A stretch of DNA of 64,000 nt from an uncultured Parabacteroides sp. (GTDB lineage: Bacteria; Bacteroidota; Bacteroidia; Bacteroidales; Tannerellaceae), in contig CASFNG010000004.1 in the NCBI GenBank assembly GCA_949296075.1, positions 62,001 through 126,000 on the forward strand. The letters run 5' to 3'. Below the pieces are notes generated by a model. The model ran no database searches, was not told the origin of the DNA, and saw only the letters and a list, made by a program, of their open reading frames with translations. A program made the translations under genes and the position numbers. Shown here piece by piece: positions 43,353-52,049 of this stretch. Numbering within the stretch: the stretch's first letter is position 1; each line of letters starts with the position of its first letter.

Positions 43353-44510
43353 CTACTTTTTTTCGTCGGGTGTCGCGCTTATCGGTTGACCGGGTCTCGA
43401 TTGTTCCGCTTTTTGTTGGGCCAACTTGCTTTCTTCCATCAGGATGAACCGTTTGTAATACGAGAGGCATAGCGTGGTGAGCGGGAGCGCCACGATCAAT
43501 CCTACGAAGCCGAGCAGGGTTCCCCAGATAGATAGGGAGAGAAGGATGATCGCGGGATTCAGCCCCATCGCCTTTCCCATGATGCGGGGCGTGAGGTACA
43601 GATCCTGGATGCATTGGACGATCCCTAATACCAGGAGCGCCATGCCGAAGATCAGCCAGAAGTTCTGTCCCGTCTCCGCGGAGCGAAGCAGGCTGAGCAG
43701 CACCATCGGGATGATTCCTATGGTCTGCAGATAGGGGATCAGGTTCAATACCCCGATGAAAAGTCCTAAGGTTACGGCAAGCGGGAAATCGATGATCTTG
43801 AAGCCGATGGCGAGCAATACGCCCACGCAGAAGGCGATCAGCGACTGGCCGCGGAAATAGCGGTTCATGCTGAACTCGACATCCTCGGCAAGCCCTTGGA
43901 TGAAGGGGCGGAAGCGGTCGGGGATCAGGTCGATCCATCCATTGGCGATCTTCTCGTAGTCGAGCAGGATAAAGATAAAATAGAGCAGGATCATGAAAAT
44001 GATCGTCACGCTGAACAGGATCGAGAAGGTATTCGACAGGATAGACCACAGCTGGGGGGCGATCTGCTTCACCGCCTTCAGCAGATTTTCCTTGCTCAGC
44101 AGCTCCATGAGTTGCGCGAGATCCACGTTATTCTTCAGGTACTCTATCCAGGCTTCGGGGATCATCGGTATATGTCCTTCCCCGGGGTCGTGGGTGCGGA
44201 TCAGCTCCAAGGTCTTCTCCGACTCCGCCACGATGGAGGGAACCACCAGCACGCTCAGCAAGGCGACGAACAGACCTAAGCTGACCAATACCGCGATGAT
44301 CGACAAGATACGGCTACGAAGGCGCAGCTTATACTGAAAGAACTTGACGAACGGCTGCGTCATATACGCCAGCAACCAGGCGATAAGGAACGGGAGCAGG
44401 GCGTTTCGCAGTACGGCGATCAAGTAAAGCAGTCCGGCTATGAGCAATACCCCGAAGAAGAGCCGGGCGACGCGGTCGAACGTGAAAGGCTTGTCGAACA
44501 GTGAATTCAT
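43353..44510 (-). CDS. AI-2E family transporter (PerM/YdiK type membrane protein)
   Basis: The 385-residue protein has about seven or eight membrane helices in the AI-2E exporter pattern: a helical pair near residues 15-60, a large central cytosolic or periplasmic segment (about 85-160), and a C-terminal cluster with GQSLIAFCVGVLLAIGFKII, GVLNLIPYLQTIGIIP and LTPRIMGKAMGLNPAIILLS. The substrate is unproven; family members move small signals, ions or lipids. It is divergent from dacB with face-to-face -7 boxes. Confidence 0.88.
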   Translation of the reverse strand: MNSLFDKPFTFDRVARLFFGVLLIAGLLYLIAVLRNALLPFLIAWLLAYMTQPFVKFFQYKLRLRSRILSIIAVLVSLGLFVALLSVLVVPSIVAESEKTLELIRTHDPGEGHIPMIPEAWIEYLKNNVDLAQLMELLSKENLLKAVKQIAPQLWSILSNTFSILFSVTIIFMILLYFIFILLDYEKIANGWIDLIPDRFRPFIQGLAEDVEFSMNRYFRGQSLIAFCVGVLLAIGFKIIDFPLAVTLGLFIGVLNLIPYLQTIGIIPMVLLSLLRSAETGQNFWLIFGMALLVLGIVQCIQDLYLTPRIMGKAMGLNPAIILLSLSIWGTLLGFVGLIVALPLTTLCLSYYKRFILMEESKLAQQKAEQSRPGQPISATPDEKK

Positions 44511-44520
44511 ATTAATTTTC

Positions 44521-44543
44521 TATCTTTGCTTTCCACAAAGATA
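44521..44543. promoter_or_regulatory. Face-to-face -7 boxes between the permease and dacB genes
   Basis: TATCTTTG (44521-44528, plus) and CAAAGATA (44536-44543, TATCTTTG on minus) are mirror images 7 bp apart. Each lies close to its gene's start (44569 and 44510), so the two start points would overlap. Confidence 0.5.
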
Positions 44544-44568
44544 GAACAAAGTGGAATAGATTAGCGAT

Positions 44569-46026
44569 ATGGCACGAAAAATATACGTTTCCCTTCTCCT
44601 TTTCAGCGTGGCGCTCTCCTTGTCCGCGCAAATACCCCAACCTATCAGAAATCTCTTGAGCCATCCTGCCATGCGGGGAGCCTCCTTCTCGATCCTTGTT
44701 CGGGATCTGCGTTCCGGAGAGACCTGCTTCGCTTACGATACCCTCCGGCAGCTGACTCCCGCCTCGGTGATGAAGACGGTCACCACCGCCACCGCCTTGG
44801 AATTGCTGGGCGAGGACTATCGCTTCGCCACCTCCTTGTCCTACGACGGCTCGCTCGATGATGGTGTATTGCGTGGCAATCTTTATATCGAGGGTGGAGG
44901 GGATCCCAGTTTAGGGTCGTCCCATCTTCTGTCGGAGCGGGCGAGGTTCATGGAGGATTGGATAGCGGCCTTGCGTAAGGCTGGGATACGTTCTGTCGAA
45001 GGGGCGGTCGTGTCCGACGAGAGCCTGTTCGATACCGAGGGGATCTCTCCCAAGTGGGTACGCGAGGATTTAGGCAACTATTACGGGGCGGGCTGCTATG
45101 GGATCTCGGTGTTCGATAACCTCTATCGGCTGATCCTGCGGACGGGCGCGACAGGCAGTCGCCCCAAGTTGCTTGGCACGGAGCCGGAAATCCCGGGTAT
45201 CCGTTTCCACGATTACCTGACGGTCGGGGCGGTCGCTTCGGACAGTTCCTATATTTGGGGCGCTCCTTTCGCCTCGGATCGTTACCTGTACGGGGTGGTT
45301 CCCGCCAATCGGGAGCGGTATGTGCTGAAAGGCGACATCCCCGATCCCGCGTTGTTCCTCGCCGGTTATCTGACAAGCGGGTTGGAAAAGGCGGGAATCC
45401 GGGTCAGCGGGCAACCGACCTGCCATCGTCTCTTGAAGGAGGCGGGGCGCTGGAAGCCCGGGAAGCGGACAACGATCGTCACAACCTACTCACCTCCCTT
45501 GCGGGAGCTCGTGCGAATTACCAACCACGCCAGCCATAACCTTTTCGCCGATGCCTTGATAAAAACGATCGGTTTGCGCTATCATCCTCGGAAGGGGGAG
45601 GTGATCTCCTCGTTCGACCGGGGGATCCGGGTGCTTCGCGCCTATTGGGAGAAGAGGGGGCTTGATCTCTCCTCGGTATGGATGTGCGATGGAAGCGGAT
45701 TGGCGGCTATGAACAAGTTATCAACAGCCTTTGTCGTTGATTTATTGTCGTATATGAAAAACGGTTCATCGAATCGAACCGCTTTTTCCACCTCGCTTCC
45801 GAAGGTGGGGGTGGCCGGCTCCGTGCGAAATTTCCTGAAGGGTTCCGCCTTGCAGGGGAAAGCCTCCTTAAAAAGTGGCAGCATGAGCCGCGTAAAGGGC
45901 TACGCCGGTTATCTGGAAACGGGCGGCCATTCGTATGCGGTGGCCCTATTCGTGAACAACTATGCCTGCGACGGGCGGGAGATGACCCGCTTGATCGAGC
46001 GCCTGTTGCTGGGGCTGTTCGATTGA
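44569..46026 (+). CDS. dacB: D-alanyl-D-alanine carboxypeptidase/endopeptidase (PBP4)
   Basis: This periplasmic serine peptidase trims peptidoglycan side chains and cross-links. The 485-residue product has a signal peptide (MARKIYVSLLLFSVALSLSAQ) and the three penicillin-binding motifs: S-X-X-K as SVMK (66-69), S-X-N as SHN (about 322-324) and K-S-G (about 435-437). The large insertion between motifs one and two is the PBP4 hallmark. It converges with the MFS gene with 24 bp between stops. Confidence 0.92.
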   Translation: MARKIYVSLLLFSVALSLSAQIPQPIRNLLSHPAMRGASFSILVRDLRSGETCFAYDTLRQLTPASVMKTVTTATALELLGEDYRFATSLSYDGSLDDGVLRGNLYIEGGGDPSLGSSHLLSERARFMEDWIAALRKAGIRSVEGAVVSDESLFDTEGISPKWVREDLGNYYGAGCYGISVFDNLYRLILRTGATGSRPKLLGTEPEIPGIRFHDYLTVGAVASDSSYIWGAPFASDRYLYGVVPANRERYVLKGDIPDPALFLAGYLTSGLEKAGIRVSGQPTCHRLLKEAGRWKPGKRTTIVTTYSPPLRELVRITNHASHNLFADALIKTIGLRYHPRKGEVISSFDRGIRVLRAYWEKRGLDLSSVWMCDGSGLAAMNKLSTAFVVDLLSYMKNGSSNRTAFSTSLPKVGVAGSVRNFLKGSALQGKASLKSGSMSRVKGYAGYLETGGHSYAVALFVNNYACDGREMTRLIERLLLGLFD

Positions 46027-46050
46027 TCCCCTGATCTTTTCGCCCATAAA

Positions 46051-47265
46051 TTATCCTCGATTGGGCCTGACATCGGGCAGGAAAGCCGCGATCACGCCGA
46101 GCAACGGCAGCCAGGTACTCACCTTAAACACGAACTCGATACTGGTCCGGTCGGCAAGCCATCCGAAGAAGGCTGAGCCGATACCTCCAAGGCCGAACAT
46201 CAGTCCGAAGAATACGCCGGCGATCATGCCTACCTTATCAGGCATCAGGTCGGTGGCGTAAACCACGATGGCGGAGAAGGCCGAAGCGATAATCAGCCCT
46301 GTCAGGACTGCCATCGCGATGGTCCCCCATAAACTGAGGTAGGGCATGGCCAGCGTGAACGGGGCAGCCCCGAGGATGGAGAAGAGGATGACGTACTTCC
46401 GCCCGTAGCGATCCCCGAGAAATCCCCCGAGCAAGGTGCCTATGGCGAAAGCGGCTAAATAGGCGAAGAGGCAGAACTGCGATTGCTGCACGCTGATCCC
46501 GAACCGCTCGATGAGGTAGAACGTGAAATAGCTCGTCATACAGGCGTTGAAAAAGTATTTCGAGAAGATCATCAGCACCAATATCCCTAAAGCCATGCGC
46601 ACCGTGGTTTTAGGCAGGGATTGGCTGGCCTGGCGGAAACGTCCCGACCGTTTGATCTTTGTCAGCATCAGGCTATACCAATATCCCACCCGGGTCAGTA
46701 CAGCCGAGGCTACCAAGGCAGCCACGGCGAACCACCCCACGGCATGCTGTCCGTAAGGGATGACGATCAATGCCGCGAGGAGCGGGCCGATGGCGCTTCC
46801 CCCGTTGCCACCCACCTGGAAGATGGATTGGGCAAGGCTCTTGCGCCCGCCCGAGGCCATCTGCGCTACCCGCGACGCCTCCGGGTGGAACACCGACGAG
46901 CCACAACCGATCAGGGCGACAGCCATCAGGATGAGCCCGAGGTTTGGGGCGAAGGCCAGCGCCAGCAATCCCGCGAGCGTGAAGCACATCCCGGTAGCCA
47001 AGGAATAAGGCCGTGGATGGCGGTCGGCGTACAAGCCGATGAAAGGCTGGAAAATCGATGACGTGAGCTGGAACACCAGCGTGATGATCCCGATCTGGGC
47101 GAAGGTGAATCCGAAGCGTTCCTTCAGTAGTGGATATAAAGCCGGGATCACCGACTGGATCATGTCGTTGAGCAGGTGGCAGAACCCCACCGAGAACAAG
47201 ATGGCGTAAGCCGTGCCCTGCGTCAGGCTCGGGTGCCCTTTCAGCCTATTCAGTATCTTCATCAT
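46051..47265 (-). CDS. MFS transporter, fosmidomycin-resistance type
   Basis: The 404-residue protein has 12 predicted helices. The loop 2-3 motif FIGLYADRHPRPYSLA and the loop 8-9 motif LGDRYGRKYVI fit the MFS motif A pattern, and FCHLLNDMIQSVIPALYPLL at the N-terminus is typical of the Fsr subfamily. The natural substrate is unknown; a drug or sugar-phosphate analogue exporter is possible. Downstream of EamA in the same direction with 141 bp between them, containing phased TTTCC motifs. Confidence 0.85.
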   Translation of the reverse strand: MMKILNRLKGHPSLTQGTAYAILFSVGFCHLLNDMIQSVIPALYPLLKERFGFTFAQIGIITLVFQLTSSIFQPFIGLYADRHPRPYSLATGMCFTLAGLLALAFAPNLGLILMAVALIGCGSSVFHPEASRVAQMASGGRKSLAQSIFQVGGNGGSAIGPLLAALIVIPYGQHAVGWFAVAALVASAVLTRVGYWYSLMLTKIKRSGRFRQASQSLPKTTVRMALGILVLMIFSKYFFNACMTSYFTFYLIERFGISVQQSQFCLFAYLAAFAIGTLLGGFLGDRYGRKYVILFSILGAAPFTLAMPYLSLWGTIAMAVLTGLIIASAFSAIVVYATDLMPDKVGMIAGVFFGLMFGLGGIGSAFFGWLADRTSIEFVFKVSTWLPLLGVIAAFLPDVRPNRG

Positions 47266-47406
47266 TCCAAATCCAAGTTTTATATGCGAACGCGACCGCG
47301 AAATTACCCGCCTTTCCCGAGAAATATGCGAAACCTTCCCCGTTTTTTCCAGAAACCTTGCCCCGCTTTTCCCGGAAACTTGCCGGTGAAGGGGGCGGGA
47401 GGTGGC

Positions 47407-48354
47407 TTAGGGTTGGGTGGATGTTGTCTTTCGCTTGAGGGGTAGGCGGGGGAAGAGCTTGCGGAAGCGGATCAGGTGGGCGGTGATGCTGCCGCCCGCG
47501 ATGATGAGCGTGACGGCGAGGATAATCAGCGCGATGCCGCAAGCCAAGCGGGGCGTGAGGGGTTCGCCGAAAACGCCCACGCCGATACATACGGCGGTAA
47601 GGGGCTCCAAGGCGCCGAGGATGGCGGTGGGCGTGGAGCCGATGTACTGGATCGCCGCCGTCGTGCAGAGGAACGAGATGGCGGTGGGGAAGAGAGCCAA
47701 CGCTAACAGGTTGCCCCACAGATGCCATTCGTGAGGCAAGGCCAGATCACCGTTGATCTGTACCCGTGCCAAGAAGAGGGTGAGCCCGAACAGCAGGATA
47801 TAGAAGGTCAGCTTGATGGTGGGGATCTCTTTTAGTCCCGGGCGGTTCACGCAGACGATGTACAGGGCGTACGAGAGTGACGACGACATCACCAACAGGA
47901 TTCCCACGTCGCTGAGGGTCTCGCCCCCGTCGCCTTTATAAAGCAACCCTATCCCGACCAGCGCCAGCAGGATGCAAGCGACGGTGAGACCCGTCAGTTT
48001 CTCCTTGAAACAGAAGGTCATGAGCAGCGCCACCATGATGGGATAGACGAACAGCAGGGTGGAGGCGATCCCTGCCGCCATGAAATTGTAGCTCAGGAAG
48101 AGGGCGAGGGAGGAATACGACATCAACAGTCCTAAGGCGATTAACGGCAGGATCTTGCGTGAAGGCAACCGGAAATCCCGGCCTCTCGCCTTGACCATGA
48201 TAGCCACTAAGGGGATCGCGAACAGGTAGCGGAAGAACAGGACCGAATCCGGATCCATCCCGTCCTGGTAGAGCGGGAGCGCGAACAAAGGGTTCATGCC
48301 GTACGTGGCGGCGGCTACCGCTCCCAATAGATAACCTTTTACTTTCTCGTTCAT
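47407..48354 (-). CDS. EamA/DMT family transporter
   Basis: The 315-residue protein has ten predicted helices in two EamA repeats (about 5-140 and 155-290). Typical helix ends include LLFVYPIMVALLMTF and YIGSTPTAILGALEPLTAV, the latter with the conserved Pro/Glu-Pro signature of the second repeat. It probably exports a metabolite; the substrate is unknown. Transcription is divergent from trpS. Confidence 0.87.
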   Translation of the reverse strand: MNEKVKGYLLGAVAAATYGMNPLFALPLYQDGMDPDSVLFFRYLFAIPLVAIMVKARGRDFRLPSRKILPLIALGLLMSYSSLALFLSYNFMAAGIASTLLFVYPIMVALLMTFCFKEKLTGLTVACILLALVGIGLLYKGDGGETLSDVGILLVMSSSLSYALYIVCVNRPGLKEIPTIKLTFYILLFGLTLFLARVQINGDLALPHEWHLWGNLLALALFPTAISFLCTTAAIQYIGSTPTAILGALEPLTAVCIGVGVFGEPLTPRLACGIALIILAVTLIIAGGSITAHLIRFRKLFPRLPLKRKTTSTQP

Positions 48355-48372
48355 CTTTTCTTCAAAAACGCG

Positions 48373-48380
48373 CGAAAATA
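48373..48380 (-). promoter_or_regulatory. -7 box of the EamA gene
   Basis: Plus-strand CGAAAATA reads TATTTTCG on the minus strand, 18 bp before the start codon. Confidence 0.45.
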
Positions 48381-48461
48381 CCTCTTTTTCGAGACCCGCG
48401 TATGGAATGCGCCGCTTTTTTCACCGATTTTGATGGATGTCCGTTTCTCGCTTTTTTATAT

Positions 48462-48469
48462 TATCTTCG
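48462..48469 (+). promoter_or_regulatory. trpS: -7 box of trpS
   Basis: TATCTTCG lies 31 bp before the ATG at 48501. The same box with the same downstream CGC occurs before uvrA. No -33 match at 19-21 bp was found. Confidence 0.45.
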
Positions 48470-48500
48470 CGCTATCAGACTATAAAAAAGGAAAAAAGAC

Positions 48501-49553
48501 ATGGAAACAGTAGTAAGTGGTATCAGGCCGACAGGTAATCTGCACTTAGGTAATTACTTCGGCGCGGTAAAGAGTTTCCTGCAAATGCAGGATGAGTATA
48601 ATTGCTTTTTCTTTATCGCGGACTGGCACTCGTTGACCACTCACCCGCATCCCGACAATATACGTAACAGCGTGAAGACGATCCTCTCTGAGTATTTGGC
48701 TTGCGGTATCGACCCGGAGAAAGCGACCATTTACGTCCAGAGCGACGTTCCTGAGGTGGTGGAACTTTATCTCTACCTGAACATGAACGCGGGTATCGGG
48801 GAATTGATGCGCACCACCTCCTTCAAGGACAAGGCGCGCCAACAGTTGCACATCAGCCGCGAGGGAAGCGAGGGCGACGTGGAGCGCGAGATCTTCAACG
48901 AGGGTAACAAGCATAGCGTAAGCGCGGGATTGCTCACCTACCCGACGCTGATGGCCGCCGACATCATAATCCATAAGGCGCTGAAGGTGCCCGTGGGAAA
49001 GGATCAAGAGCAGAACATGGAGATGGCGCGCCGCTTCGCCCGTCGCTTCAACGCTACCTACGGGGTGGACTTCTTCCCCGAACCGGCTTCCTTCCACCTC
49101 GGGACGAAATCGGTAAAGGTGCCCGGCCTCGACGGATCCGGTAAGATGGGTAAGAGCGAAGGCAACGCCATTTACTTGGTGGACGACGAGAAAACGATCC
49201 GGAAGAAGGTGATGAAGGCGGTTTCCGACTCGGGTCCCACGGAGCCGAACAGCGTGAAACCGGAGCCGATAGCCAACCTTTTCACGATGATGGAGATCGT
49301 CTCCTCCAAGGATACATACGATTTCTTCAACGAGAAATACAACAATTGCGAGATCCGTTACGGGGACATGAAGAAACAGTTGGCGGAAGACATCAACGCT
49401 TTCTGCGCCCCGATCCGCGAGCGTATCCTGGATATGGCCGCCAATACGGAATATTTGGAGAAGGTGGCCCGCATGGGTGCCGAGAAAGCCCGCGAGAGCG
49501 CGTTCAAGACATTGAACGAGGTTCGCCAGATCATCGGTTTCCGTCCTTATTAA
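48501..49553 (+). CDS. trpS: Tryptophanyl-tRNA synthetase
   Basis: This class I synthetase charges tRNA-Trp. The 350-residue product has the HIGH-type motif PTGNLHLGNYFGA (residues 11-23) and the KMSKS-type motif GSGKMGKSEGN (near 215). The length is slightly above the usual 330 because of a short central extension. A strong terminator follows, so the gene is monocistronic. Confidence 0.96.
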   Translation: METVVSGIRPTGNLHLGNYFGAVKSFLQMQDEYNCFFFIADWHSLTTHPHPDNIRNSVKTILSEYLACGIDPEKATIYVQSDVPEVVELYLYLNMNAGIGELMRTTSFKDKARQQLHISREGSEGDVEREIFNEGNKHSVSAGLLTYPTLMAADIIIHKALKVPVGKDQEQNMEMARRFARRFNATYGVDFFPEPASFHLGTKSVKVPGLDGSGKMGKSEGNAIYLVDDEKTIRKKVMKAVSDSGPTEPNSVKPEPIANLFTMMEIVSSKDTYDFFNEKYNNCEIRYGDMKKQLAEDINAFCAPIRERILDMAANTEYLEKVARMGAEKARESAFKTLNEVRQIIGFRPY

Positions 49554-49577
49554 GACGGGAACGTCATACAGATAAAC

Positions 49578-49610
49578 GAGAGCGTTTAGGGATTTCCCCT
49601 AAACGCTTTC
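49578..49610 (+). terminator. Terminator of trpS
   Basis: GAGAGCGTTTAGGG (49578-49591) pairs with CCCTAAACGCTTTC (49597-49610) with a 5-base loop and is followed by TTTTTG. Confidence 0.9.
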
Positions 49611-49700
49611 TTTTTGTGAAAAACATAAAAAGAGATTGAAAGTCGAGGAGATTGACCGAAAAAGGCGTTACCTTGCGAGCCGTTGAAAAAGAAATGATCT

Positions 49701-50213
49701 ATGCCTGCCATTACCGTACGGGAGTTTGAGCTGAATTTCAAGAATCTATACAAGCCTCTTTGCTTGTTCGCGCTTCGTTATACCGAACAGGTGGACGAGG
49801 CGGAAGACATCGTGCAGCAGGCCTTCGCCGACGTGTGGGAGAAGAGCCAGTCGGGGGGCGTGATCAATAACCTGAAGGCTTACCTGTATCAGGCGGTGCG
49901 TAACCGCTCTCTCTCCTTCGCTACCCAGCCGATCCATGCGGAGGCCACCGACAATCTCCCGGAGGTGGAGGACACTTCCGAGGAGGAGCGCGTGAAGCAG
50001 GCGGAACGCGACGCACGTTTGTGGGACGCGATCGATCAGTTGCCGCCCGAGCGCAAGAAGATATTCCTTTTGTCGAAGCGGGATGGCTTGAAGTATCAGG
50101 AGATCGCCGAGGAACTCCACCTCTCCGTCAAAACTGTGGAGAACCAGATGAGCAAGGCGTTGAAGACCTTGCGGGAGACGGCCGTCCGGATTTATCTCTT
50201 CTTTTTCGGCTGA
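49701..50213 (+). CDS. Bacteroidetes-type ECF sigma-70 factor
   Basis: The 170-residue protein has region 2 (FELNFKNLYKPLCLFALRYT and EDIVQQAFADVWEK, about 8-55) and region 4 (LPPERKKIFLLSKRDGLKYQ and EIAEELHLSVKTVENQMSKA, about 112-160). It ends 75 bp before the FecR gene, in the classic sigma-anti-sigma order, but no SusC/SusD pair follows. Confidence 0.92.
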   Translation: MPAITVREFELNFKNLYKPLCLFALRYTEQVDEAEDIVQQAFADVWEKSQSGGVINNLKAYLYQAVRNRSLSFATQPIHAEATDNLPEVEDTSEEERVKQAERDARLWDAIDQLPPERKKIFLLSKRDGLKYQEIAEELHLSVKTVENQMSKALKTLRETAVRIYLFFFG

Positions 50214-50288
50214 TTTTTCCCTTGCCGGATAGGGGTTTCCCGGAAAATCTTGTCTAAATAGTGAATGGATCCCAATCGAAAAGTGAAT

Positions 50289-51122
50289 ATGGACAACGAG
50301 CGTGATCAGCGATTTGAGCGGAGCGTACGCTTCGTGGCCCGGCATTACCGGGAAGGCGCTCTCGACGAGGAGCAGGCGTGGCGGAAGTTTGCCGCCGGGC
50401 ACGCGATCCGGCGGAGGGTGTCGCTACGGCGCTACTGGATCGCCGCGGCTGTCGTTTCCTTGCTCGTGGGGATCGGGACATTTTTCATGCTGGAGCGTGG
50501 CGAGCCCGATTGGGTGGCTGTCTCTACCGCTCCCGGGCAATTGAAGGATGTTTACCTGCCGGATAGCACCTTGGTCGCCTTGGCGGGCGATTCGTGGTTG
50601 CGATACGATGCCAAAGGATATAATCAGGAGAGGCGTGCCGTCGAGATGAAAGGAAAAGCTTTTTTCCAGGTGAGGAGGAATACGGCACGTCCTTTCTCCG
50701 TGACCTTGAGCCATACGGAGGTGGAGGTGCTGGGTACCAGTTTCCAGGTTGCCGAGCGAACCGGCCGGACCGAGGTGGATGTGGTCACCGGGAAGGTGCG
50801 TTTTGCCGCCTTGAGGGAGAAGCGGGAGATGATCCTTACCGCCGGGATGTCGGCGAGATATACGGATAGCGAGGGAGATATGACGCTGATCGAGGAGCCG
50901 GGCGCTAATAAGATGGCGTGGCGAACCGGGCGGATCGCTTTCAATGACACCCCTTTGGAGCAGGTGATGAGCGATCTTTCCGATTTTTACCAAGTGACGA
51001 TCGTCAACCGCTCGGCTAACAGGGGCGCCCGCCTGACCGCCTCTTTCGACAACCAGCCCTTGGATGAGGTTTTGCTTATCATCAACCAGACCTTAGATGC
51101 CCATTTGGTCGCGAAACCGTGA
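50289..51122 (+). CDS. FecR-type anti-sigma factor
   Basis: The product (277 residues from the ATG at 50289, 285 from 50265) has a cytoplasmic helical part, one membrane helix (YWIAAAVVSLLVGIGTFFML, about 50-69), a FecR domain (about 85-185; VYLPDSTLVALAGDSWLRYD, FFQVRRN, VLGTSFQV) and a C-terminal DUF4974-like module (about 205-277; FNDTPLEQVMSDLSDFYQV). It should control the adjacent sigma factor. Palindromic TTTCCCGGAAAA at 50236-50247 lies before it. Confidence 0.9.
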   Translation: MDNERDQRFERSVRFVARHYREGALDEEQAWRKFAAGHAIRRRVSLRRYWIAAAVVSLLVGIGTFFMLERGEPDWVAVSTAPGQLKDVYLPDSTLVALAGDSWLRYDAKGYNQERRAVEMKGKAFFQVRRNTARPFSVTLSHTEVEVLGTSFQVAERTGRTEVDVVTGKVRFAALREKREMILTAGMSARYTDSEGDMTLIEEPGANKMAWRTGRIAFNDTPLEQVMSDLSDFYQVTIVNRSANRGARLTASFDNQPLDEVLLIINQTLDAHLVAKP

Positions 51123-51166
51123 CCAGGAAATCCCTGATTCTTTTCGAGGAATAGGAAAAAACTCCG

Positions 51167-51955
51167 TCAAGGTACGAACCATAACTGGCGATCCCATCTG
51201 TTCGAGAAGGGGGAGCGTTGGTATTTAAGCTCTATGCCAAAGCGGAAGTCATCCCGTATCTTGAAGTCGAGCGCGCCACCTACCTCCGTCTTGTAGAGGA
51301 AAGGATTCATGTCCAAGAAGGAGCTTTTCCCCGCCTTGTTCGTGTGGATGTACTGTCCGAACGTGCGAAGCCTCAGCCAGTCGGATACCTCGTAGCCAAC
51401 CTGCCCTTGTATCCCCACGGCGACAGCCGGATGTGGGTTGATGGGGGTGTAGAAGCGTCCGGCTACCCCGGTCCCTTCGATCGTCCACCGATCCTTGTGC
51501 CAGACGGCGCCCGCGTTGAGGAAGGTCATCCCTCCGACTCCGGGCCAGCTATATTGTACGCCGCGGCTCACTAATCCGAAGGAATCGTTCAGCGGTTTCC
51601 CGTAGCTTTCGTAGAAATCCATCGCCATCGGCGAGACCCTGCGTAACATAGGTGTGTAAACATTGAAAAAGGGCTGGTAAGCCGTGGAGGAGATCTGCAT
51701 GTCCATCGGTCGTTCCCATAGATCCAACGACTCAACTTCCGGCTTGAACTCCCGCAGCCGGGCATCAAGATCAGTCGTCCCGGCAGGCGTGACAGTCTGG
51801 TGACTCTCCTTCGGGATCTCCCAGGAATAGTCCTTATGCGTGGGCAAGGCTACGATCTTTCCCTCCTTATCCATCGATAACCTCAATCCGGATTGCGCCT
51901 GTATCCCCAGCGCGCAGAGCCACAGCCCTATGCCTATCACGAATCCTCGCCTCAT
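51167..51955 (-). CDS. Putative outer-membrane protein of unknown family
   Basis: The 262-residue product has a signal peptide (MRRGFVIGIGLWLCALGIQAQ). The C-terminal 170 residues alternate in strands with aromatic ends (GGMTFLNAGAVWHKDRWTIE, WLRLRTFGQYIHT), like an 8- to 10-strand barrel, and finish Trp-Phe-Val-Pro. I do not recognise the family. It converges with the FecR gene of the second sigma pair. Confidence 0.55.
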   Translation of the reverse strand: MRRGFVIGIGLWLCALGIQAQSGLRLSMDKEGKIVALPTHKDYSWEIPKESHQTVTPAGTTDLDARLREFKPEVESLDLWERPMDMQISSTAYQPFFNVYTPMLRRVSPMAMDFYESYGKPLNDSFGLVSRGVQYSWPGVGGMTFLNAGAVWHKDRWTIEGTGVAGRFYTPINPHPAVAVGIQGQVGYEVSDWLRLRTFGQYIHTNKAGKSSFLDMNPFLYKTEVGGALDFKIRDDFRFGIELKYQRSPFSNRWDRQLWFVP

Positions 51956-52049
51956 AACCCATTCTCCTCTCTTGATTTGTTGGTGGTGAAGATAGAAAAT
52001 CTTGGAGAAGAATACAACTTTTTCCTTTTTTCGGCACCTCTTTTCTCGC

